Source: Botryococcus braunii (taxonomy: Eukaryota > Chlorophyta > Trebouxiophyceae). From it: a stretch of DNA of 15,000 nt. Positions 8,592-15,000 of this stretch are shown here, in pieces (the first letter of the stretch is position 1; the number at the start of each line of letters is the position of its first letter). The position numbers and the translations under genes are program-made. Location of the stretch: the NCBI GenBank assembly GCA_002005505.1, contig KV908377.1:593931-608930 (forward strand), written 5' to 3'. The notes below the pieces were generated by a model that was not told where the DNA came from, did no database searches, and saw only the letters and a list, made by a program, of their open reading frames with translations.

Positions 8592-11382
8592 ATGGGATGG
8601 GTTAACAAGTCACCGGTTGTGCGGCTACACATCAGTCTTACTGGGGACGTTGACCACCCACAAGAAGTCATTCGAAAAGTTACAGAAGGTGAGAACGTAA
8701 CTTAGTGCGAGCTCCAGCTGTCCCTGAGAACACGGGCAATACTTTGCAGGTTGTTGCGAGGGGGGTCCTGCCTTCTACCAACACCTTTTAAATTGTTGTA
8801 TAGAAAAAAGAGATGGTGGTCCATTGCAGATTTTGAAGAAGTGGAGGTCGATGGCTTTGTGTTCAAGAGAAAGAGGCAAATAGCAGAACAGCAGTCCAGT
8901 CGGCAGCCTGCAGATGAATACCAGCAAACGGAACAGTCACAGATTGCAAATGTTCACCAGAGCGCTTGCATACCAGAACGTCATGCACATCTTATCCCTG
9001 TGGATGCTGCAACCTTAGAGATAAAAGCCGAGGCATTATTAAAAACAATCGAAGCAGACAATGACATACCGCAAGTACTTCCAGGGTTTTGCGAGCGACT
9101 CGCAGAGGTATGGTGTCCATCTCTTTTCAACCTCAGTTATGCAAACTACCCAGTCTGGCCCACTCCACCAACACCATCTCCAGCTCTAAAGCCCTTCCGC
9201 ATGACAGGGGGAACAAGAAACACAGAAGAAATGTTTGAGGTTTGGGAGCAGGAGTGGGCATGCATGGATTGCCTGACAGTAGCATCATGGGCTTCCCCTG
9301 TCCTAGGTGGCAGGCAAGGAGACTTGCATTCGTTCTACAAGCTGTGATTGCGTTAACACATTCTCCACTGATTTCAGTTCTCTTGCAGAGCGCCTTACAA
9401 GAGGCGGCGATTCCAGAGGGCGTTAAGCAACGGCTTGCAGCCACGTGGCCCGCTGATGTGGCAATGGCTGTCCGCCAGGCTCTAGCCAATGGGACACTGA
9501 TATGTGATAGACCAGATAAACCGGACTCCAGAGAACACGCTACGGACATCGAGAAAGAAAATCGACGGATCCGACTTGCTTACCTTCAAACAAGAGTTCA
9601 AACTCTTGAGCGGGTGGGTGGTCTTGCTACTGTGTCAACACTCTTGTGTATCTGTCAGACCGGGGACAGGGGCGGGGAAGGGGGAGATGGAGCAGGGAGA
9701 GTCAGAGATGAGCAGAACCACTTGCTAACCTCTGTCAAGCTGTCCCTGTTGCACCCCCACTCCCTTCCAAATGCTCCCACTTTCCAGAACTTTCTTCCCC
9801 TTTCCTCCTATGACCGGCACAAACCCTCCAGTGCATTCCTTTAATCCGTGCAATTGAAAGTGTTTCATGCAAGTTTCATCATCATTCCTGTTACTGTGTA
9901 AATCACACAGAGGCTGCAGATTCTGATGAAAAGGCCTTCAGTTTGCCCCCCCCCCCCTCCCTTCAAGGCTGTCAATACATCTGGATAACACAAGATCTGT
10001 CTCAAGTTGTCTTTTGGCAGTTTCCTGACGTCTGGAATGTGGATTCAATTGTAAGATCCTGTCAACGTAGATATACTTTGGACTTGGGGAAAGGGCGGGG
10101 CAAATTGCTGGCATGGGTGACTTTGGGTGACAGTATGCTGAACATGCAGGAAAAAGAGGAGTGGCAGAGACTGGCAGAAGAGCACCATCAAATGGCAGAG
10201 GAGCTGGGGCTCACACCTGCCGATGCTGCGAGTCCCCAGGACAGGATGGCCCCTGATGCCGCTGAGGAGGCATTGGCCCTCTCCCAGGACCTTTCCAGTG
10301 CACGCCAGGATGCTCACCGCCAGATCTGCCTTCAGGTGTGCTCCTTCATTAAGCGTGCCATGCCTCATGTCCCACACTGTGTTTGTGTGTGTGTGTGTGT
10401 GTGTGGCTCTTTTTGGGGGGGGTGGGGGGGGGGGGCTTCTCTTCAATACGTGATGGATTGCTTGCGTTATTCATGAACGTATTGAGCTCATCTTCAGGAG
10501 GGTTACAGCATTTTGTGGCAAGACGGCTGCGCTCAGGAATCAAGAGGGTCCTGCAGTGTCGGCCTGGGGGGCGGGGGTTGAAACGGCCAATCCAGACGAC
10601 ATGGCTCCTTTTGATAGGCCATCCCTCACCACATTTGCACCCTCGGTATGCATTAAGGGAGGACAGTCCGCTTTGATACAGCCTAAGGTCGACAAGGCTC
10701 CGCTGTACAGATGGTGGACTCACTTTCCTCATTCTGTTTGTTGCTGCCACTTTGAATGTGTGCGGTAGGTATTTTTTTGTGCTCGTCTCTCAGGACCATG
10801 GCCACCTTCATCTCCACAAGTACGGTGTGCTTCGTCACGATGCAAACTTTGCTCTTTCCATGTCTTGGGCCTTTAACCCTTCTCTCCATGTGTTAAACTT
10901 TGAGAATGTAGGACCATGAATCATAGTGGGCCGCCCCCAACCCCCTCTTGCTAAAGACGCCACAGCATCCGACCTCTCTCCCCGTGTCCCCACAACCCCT
11001 CGATCGTACAGTCTAACAAGACCCCGAACATATACACTCACACACACGCACACACAATATGTTTCCTGTTTGGATTCAGGACAGGGATAGGTAGGGCCCA
11101 GACCCCATCTATGATGGTCTGCCCTGCCATGGGGTCGTAACACACATTTCAGCGAGGTGCTCCATTGAGGGTTGCCGGGCCGTAATCACATTTCAGGGGA
11201 CTGTGCAGGTGGAGGGGCTCAGCGCCTTGGTGGAGGGCGTGGAGGAACTGGTGGGGCGTGCAGAACGGCAGTGTGGACTACTGCAAGCCCATTGGCACCG
11301 GGACAAGTTCCGAAAGTTTCCCCACGTCGACTCTCCGGCCCGCCTGATCAGGGACATCATCCAGCCTGTTCCTCCCACATGA
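8592..11382 (+). CDS. Five-exon gene for a 323-residue coiled-coil protein, family unknown
   Basis: Exons 8592-8688, 8830-9107, 9389-9613, 10150-10335 and 11197-11382 join into one frame of 323 codons plus TGA. Phases match at every junction: intron 1 splits the Asp33 codon (phase 1) and the other three introns are phase 0. All four introns are GT-AG (141, 281, 536 and 861 nt), with acceptors CATTGCAG, CTCTTGCAG, ACATGCAG and CATTTCAG. The ATG at 8592 is the first after an in-frame TGA at 8529-8531. Features in order: a short N-terminal segment; an acidic stretch leading into DGFVFKRKR (residues 40-48, a possible basic nuclear signal); a Gln-rich linker; a helical region about 97-160; a heptad-like, charged coiled coil about 177-220 that crosses the exon 3/4 junction without a break; an acidic helix; and a conserved-looking C-terminus with HWHRDKFRKFPHVDSP (294-309). 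No enzyme motif, signal peptide or membrane helix is seen. A structural or scaffold role, possibly nuclear, is inference. Confidence 0.75.
9946..9957. repeat. Poly-C tract (12 C) in intron 3
   Basis: Twelve consecutive C on the sense strand of the coiled-coil gene, about 190 nt upstream of the exon 4 acceptor. Confidence 0.95.
10380..10435. repeat. GT array followed by G-run in intron 4
   Basis: A TGTTTGTGTG-type array (about 10380-10405) is followed by CTCTTTTT and then G8-T-G12 (10415-10435). It begins about 45 nt downstream of the exon 4 donor, on the sense strand of the coiled-coil gene, and the G-run could form a G-quadruplex in the pre-mRNA. Confidence 0.95.
11034..11057. repeat. Short CA-rich stretch
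   Basis: A short imperfect run ACTCACACACACGCACACACA inside intron 4 of the coiled-coil gene. Confidence 0.8.
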
Positions 11383-11554
11383 GTCTGCTGGAGCCTGCGG
11401 ACGCTGCTATCCCGGCAATTTCCAGAAGATCTCCCTGGTTGGAATGTATGCAGAAGAACGAAAATCCAGAAATGGCTGTGGAAATTATGGAAGGGGGAGG
11501 GCGTCACCCCTTACAAAGCTCTTTTGAAGTTTTTGGCCCTAGCAGGACCTCCAA

Positions 11555-11576
11555 CCCCCCCCCCCCCCCCGGGGGG
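11555..11576. repeat. C16G6 homopolymer junction
   Basis: Sixteen C (11555-11570) run directly into six G (11571-11576), making a self-complementary centre. Pro-rich and Gly-rich open frames across it are artefacts. Confidence 0.95.
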
Positions 11577-11867
11577 TCGGGAGGTGGGTGCCTTCGAAAC
11601 TCTGGGCACTACCTGGCGTGCTTTCCTGATATCCCAGCCCCTGCTCTTAAACTTTGGCAGATTTCCTATTCTGAGAAGGAGCATGCTGTGGGCCAACAGC
11701 GTGACTGAAGTATTCGTCACATCCCTGCTGCTTCGGGAGGGGAGGGAAGCTCCCTCAGGGAACGTGTTCCCTGCACAGGGAGCATGCCCCTTCAGGCCCT
11801 CGTTTGGCATGACGTGTACTGGCAAGCCTTAATTCAAATGGGATCGAGTCAGGCCGTCCAAAGGCTT

Positions 11868-11885
11868 AATTGTACATGTACAATT
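11868..11885. other. Perfect 18-bp palindrome
   Basis: AATTGTACATGTACAATT is identical to its own reverse complement. It could be a dimeric protein-binding site or a short cruciform; no partner is known. It lies about 490 bp downstream of the coiled-coil gene's stop. Confidence 0.85.
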
Positions 11886-12429
11886 CCTCGAGATTTTTTG
11901 GAGAGCGTCTGTCCATCGAGATATATATGTCTGCGTCGAACGGTCACATACACGATGTAAGCCACACACTGGAGGAGAAGCAATTGTGGTGTATGTGCCA
12001 GGAAAACCGCATGAAAGAAGGCAAGCTACCTGAAACATTTAAGTATGTGGAGACAAAGAGTGCATTTGCAGGCTGCCCTTCCCTATGAGGTCCAATTGGT
12101 GGCTTGAACCAAGTACTTTTGAAAGCTTAGGGCAAGGACAGTTCTTGGTTACTTTGGAGTTGCCAGTTTTTGTAAGTGTTGCCACGTGTCGAATTATTGG
12201 GCAAGGGCTCCAATTACTGTGGGAAAATGCTGGCCAGCCTGCCACCACAAGGAAGATTGGTTGGTATCTCATATTACTTCTTTGCCACATCTTTGTGCTC
12301 CACAGAGCCACTGCACTGGGCAAGCGTTTATGTCCTGAGGAACTGTCCGACCATGTTTCTGTGTGCTTCAGCAGAGTCCTTACCTTCCAGGCAGGATGGT
12401 CTTGTGGATTTGCCTAACTACCCTGTCAG

Positions 12430-12669
12430 CCTTGGGCATACATTGGGTCTTACAGCAGGCTCAACAAAACCTTTGCGGGTCCTCGTGATGCCATGTCGGG
12501 GAAAGAAGGGCGCTACACCAAAGTCAGCAGCGAATACCGACGTGTCCATGCAACAGCCCTGCAATATATAATCTTGATTTTGCCCGAGAATAGGAAAGTG
12601 TATCAGACCTGCAGTGGTATGGTGTGGATGAAGCACCCGTGTACATTTTGCAGACAAGTTGGAAACTGA
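12430..12669 (+). CDS. Candidate exon, unrecognised
   Basis: A frame of 79 codons running from an acceptor-like site (GCCTAACTACCCTGTCAG ending at 12429, with a CTAAC branch-type word) to TGA at 12667-12669. The in-frame TAA just upstream at 12415-12417 means an intron would be needed to enter it. The encoded stretch begins PWAYIGSYSRLNKTFAGPRD and continues with mixed charged and hydrophobic sequence, ending in a C-x2-C-containing tail (KHPCTFCRQVGN). It looks protein-like, but I recognise no family. The minus strand is also open here (12657-12418), so strand is uncertain, and no upstream partner exon with a matching phase could be proven. Confidence 0.3.
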   Translation, partial: PWAYIGSYSRLNKTFAGPRDAMSGKEGRYTKVSSEYRRVHATALQYIILILPENRKVYQTCSGMVWMKHPCTFCRQVGN

Positions 12670-13100
12670 GATTATGGCCGCCCTTGTACGCCAGGCTCAT
12701 TTGACCTGCTGGAGGCACAATGTTGTGGCCTGCCTCATATGTTCGGGCTTCAGCAGAGCACGTGTGTGAGTGAGTGTGTACGCCAGTCTCTCAAGTGTAG
12801 GTATGGGGTCTACGTAGAATATCTCTTGATTGTTTGTGCCAAAGTTCGATAGAGGTACAAAAGGCCTGTGGAAGACTGGGCACGGTTAAGTACTCCGATA
12901 TAAGCTGCCAAAGGCTGCACTATGAGTGCTTTAAAGCTAGAAATTTGGAATGGTGTTGTCCTTGCAGGTCATGACCATCCACCAGACGCTTCAGGACAGG
13001 GATGATCTGGTTCTTGATTTCTTCAGCATTTGTGTTTCCTAGTCGTCCCTTGGGAAAAAGTAATTGAGGTTCATGGGCATTGTTCCACTTACAAGCAAGT

Positions 13101-13128
13101 TTGCCCAACTAGGATGTGGGTTGGGCAA
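13101..13128. other. Perfect 9-bp stem hairpin
   Basis: TTGCCCAAC (13101-13109) pairs exactly with GTTGGGCAA (13120-13128) across a 10-nt loop. There is no flanking T tract; the role is unknown. Confidence 0.8.
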
Positions 13129-13605
13129 GCCAGGTGCTCATGCGGCTGGCTCATAAGATTCTGCAGCCTTACGGTATGTCATGTGCTTTAAGCAAAGGAC
13201 AGTGATGGCTCCTCAATTGCAAGAAAGCAGTCTGCGCTACAAACCCAGCACTGCTGAGCATAGATACATCATACACCAGCAAAGACCATTACCGGGTGCC
13301 CTCGGCTTCGCCTTAGGCTCTCAAAATCCCAGCTTCACTCACAAGCTTAAGGAGGCAAATTCGAAGAAGTACCCCTTTTACCCCACATACGTATGTTGTG
13401 CGAGTATGTACGCACCACAGAGTTATCAGTGCCAAAGCGCAAGATCTTGACGGTGGCCCTTCGACATATTGCTTTGTTCCGTTCCATAGCTTGCAAGGCC
13501 ACTAATGGAGGGGCATGTTTGAAAATGCCTGAAATGACGCGCGGTGAGGGACCCCGTCAACATGTACATGTATACAGCTTTCACAACAACGTATTTTGAA
13601 ACTAT

Positions 13606-13763
13606 CACGCAGCAGTCGGGCAGTTGGTAAAATACTTGTGGACCTGATGGAACATGCATATGCTTGTCTTCCCTCAATAAGTGAAATAGCCAACAACTTC
13701 TATGAACCTTCCAAGCAGCAATCGGGAAGATATTCATGATCCTGGTGCAACATGCTTGTTTAC
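13606..13763. repeat. Diverged local duplication
   Basis: A block beginning CAGCAGTCGGGCAG near 13610 and ending GGAACATGC...GCTTGT recurs in diverged form near 13715 as CAGCAATCGGGAAG ... TGCAACATGCTTGTTTA, about 105 bp further on. Confidence 0.5.
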
Positions 13764-13926
13764 TTGGTCAGACTACTGCAAAATTCGGCAATACAGAGTC
13801 GTGATATAATTAATTGTATTTTGAACATAAGTCATGTTTACTACTTGGTAGCTTTTTGTTCCAACCTTCGGGCGATTGAATATATGAATAACATAGTGTC
13901 ATGTTGTACATGTGTGAGATTCAGAC

Positions 13927-13948
13927 CCCTTATGATGTAGTATAAGGG
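13927..13948. other. Hairpin beside the telomere-like motif
   Basis: CCCTTAT (13927-13933) pairs with ATAAGGG (13942-13948) around an 8-nt loop. The right arm runs into AGGGTTT, a telomere-type word in the opposite orientation to the CCCTAAA copies that follow. Confidence 0.6.
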
Positions 13949-13966
13949 TTTCACAGGTGCGCGGAA

Positions 13967-14013
13967 CCCTAAACCCTAAGTAGGTAATTTCTACTAAGTA
14001 ATAACCCTAAACC
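13967..14013. repeat. Internal telomere-like CCCTAAA motif
   Basis: CCCTAAACCCTAA at 13967-13979 is nearly two units of the plant/Arabidopsis-type telomere repeat. A third CCCTAAACC is at 14005-14013, after a 25-nt spacer. Confidence 0.6.
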
Positions 14014-14324
14014 TTCAGTAGGTTATAGCAGTTGTTGAGCCCGTCATGGAGCAAACCTGAGGGATGTCAACCACCCTGCCCCAGTATAAGCGCTGCATAA
14101 GCTGGGTCATCTGCCCATGACAGATAGGGCGGCGCTGAATAGGGGGCGAACCGCGTGGCGTTGCTCACTGGGTCCACGTAATCTTCATAGTCTAGAGAAA
14201 AGTACTCCACATCAGAGCTTTCGCCCTGCACCGTACTTCAGCCGCTCAGCCTGTTGCTGTCTCAAAACCCCTACAGGATTGACTGGCACCCACTTGTATT
14301 AATGCAAATATTTGTTTCGGGTCA

Positions 14325-14439
14325 GGTTGTTCCATTCTTGTGCTGTATACCCAAGTCCCTTGGCACCTGGGGGGCGTGTTTCTGGTTGTTCCGCATGTTC
14401 CGTTCTTCTGCTGAACACCCAAGTCCCTTGGGGCCTAGC
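14325..14439. repeat. Imperfect tandem duplication
   Basis: GGTTGTTCC (14325 and 14384) and CCCAAGTCCCTTGG (14350-14363 and 14418-14431) recur in the same order, defining two diverged copies about 59-68 bp apart. Confidence 0.7.
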
Positions 14440-14629
14440 ACAACTTTACCAACTCCTGTCCACTCTAACGTCATTTGCAAAGAGAACAAGGCCTACGGTG
14501 GAATGGATCATGCGATAATCCAGGATGCTGTACATTTCCAAGTGCTAGAAAGTTGCAGACCTTCAGTACCTACTCTCCCAACACTACACCACCAAACAGT
14601 CACATGCACTGGCGTCTGGCGTGTGGGCA

Positions 14630-14644
14630 GCGCGCGCGCACACG

Positions 14645-14734
<90 letters not shown>

Positions 14735-14756
14735 GGCACGCACGCGTGCACGCACG
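14630..14756. repeat. Long CA array with CG-rich flanks
   Basis: CGCGCGCGCACACGCACG leads into pure CA from 14649 to 14730 and then into CGCAGGCACGCACGCGTGCACGCACG. The whole is largely alternating purine-pyrimidine. His-Thr and Val-Cys open frames on both strands are artefacts. Confidence 0.97.
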
Positions 14757-14925
14757 AGCCCGTACACATGCACGCGGGAGCGCGGAGTGAGGCGCTGGGA
14801 CCTGGGGGCCAAGTATATTATATCGAAAGGGGCCGAAACCGATAGGGGCATTCTGTGCCATGTCCATGTGTACAGAATGTGGGTCAGTCAGATAATCCAT
14901 CTCTTTGTCCACTACGAGAAAGCTG

Positions 14926-14951
14926 CACCCCCCGGGTGGGGGGGGCGGGGG
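14926..14951. repeat. C-rich to G-rich block
   Basis: CACCCCCCGGGTGGGGGG-type sequence, partly self-complementary and continuing as GGCGGGGG. It is comparable to the C16G6 block at 11555-11576. Confidence 0.85.
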
Positions 14952-15000
14952 CTTGCGATGCAATACAGACGAATCATTATCCTTTAACCCCCCAATCTTA

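Larger units (their letters stand above)
11383..12429. other. 3' flank of the coiled-coil gene and unassigned sequence
   Basis: The 3' untranslated region of the coiled-coil gene must begin here, but I could not fix a poly-A site. The stretch holds the C16G6 block and the 18-bp palindrome listed separately. A + frame at about 11930-12086 has a protein-like charged run (HTLEEKQLWCMCQENRMKEG), and a 42-nt intron-like interval lies at 12264-12305 (GTATCT to CCACAG, pyrimidine-rich). No recognised domain. Confidence 0.45.
12670..14320. other. Unassigned region with small structures
   Basis: About 1.65 kb without a nameable gene. It contains short open frames on both strands; the longest is the ATG-started minus frame 13737-13426, 103 codons, with no recognised domain. 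Also present are a GAGTGAGTGTGT-type patch near 12767 and the hairpins and telomere-like motif listed separately. A minus-strand helix-like stretch (NAEEIKNQIIPVLKRLVDGH) near 13040-12980 is protein-like, but its opposite strand is equally open. Confidence 0.45.

Noticed and set aside
8751..8829. Frame extending exon 2 upstream from a TTG
   Set aside because: There is no ATG, and the sequence TTTTAAATTG...CATTGCAG is intron-like. The exon 1 ATG at 8592 joins with correct phase.
9108..9347. Read-through extension of exon 2 of the coiled-coil gene
   Set aside because: The frame stays open to 9347, but a good donor at 9108 and acceptor at 9388 keep the phase into exon 3, whose sequence continues the helical protein. 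Read-through would end the protein early.
11172..11708. 178-codon + frame overlapping the terminal exon
   Set aside because: It is out of frame with the supported exon 5, starts without a convincing start site and crosses the C16G6 homopolymer.
12920..13108. 62-codon minus frame with a helix-like stretch
   Set aside because: The opposite strand has an equally good acceptor and open frame (VMTIHQTLQDRDDL...). Neither has a partner exon, so no gene is called.
13426..13737. 103-codon ATG-started minus frame
   Set aside because: It spans a diverged local duplication and shows no domain or splice partner; left unassigned.

Overview
The window reads as nuclear DNA of a eukaryote, not a prokaryote. 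Coding sequence is split by GT-AG introns, most of the sequence is non-coding, long CA/GT dinucleotide arrays and C/G homopolymers recur, and a short internal CCCTAAA-type telomere motif is present at 13967-14013. The CCCTAAA motif, the compact introns and the mid-range base composition suggest a green-lineage alga or a relative. That placement is inference only.

Layout. At the left edge (about 381-650, +) lies the 3' end of a DEDDy-type 3'-5' exonuclease gene, with its catalytic motif III visible. Its stop codon sits inside an approximately 80-bp tandem duplication. Next comes a minisatellite (about 780-1420) with an approximately 95-bp higher-order period built from three GATGGCTGC-type sub-units. 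It leads into a 116-bp alternating GC/GT/GC/GT tract. From about 1565 to 7850 I find no gene I can name. This stretch holds two more alternating-dinucleotide arrays (4588-4656 and 5697-5787), a cysteine-rich open frame (5206-5487, -), a Ser/Thr/Ala/Pro-rich open frame (6281-6631, -) and two possible small exons (7308-7606, -). From 7859 to 8380 (+) there is a 173-codon open frame with a good start context.

The best-supported gene in the window is on the + strand at 8592-11382. It has five exons joined by four GT-AG introns with matching phases at every junction, and it encodes a 323-residue, mainly helical coiled-coil protein. I reconstructed it by hand and do not recognise the family. Its introns carry a poly-C tract, a GT array and a G-rich run.

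From 11383 to the right end the sequence is mostly unassigned. It holds a C16G6 block, a perfect 18-bp palindrome, a possible exon at 12430-12669 (+), hairpins, the internal telomere-like motif, a local duplication and a long CA array (14630-14756). No operon-like organisation, RNA gene, CRISPR array or intact mobile element was found, and nothing indicates that the two supported genes work together.
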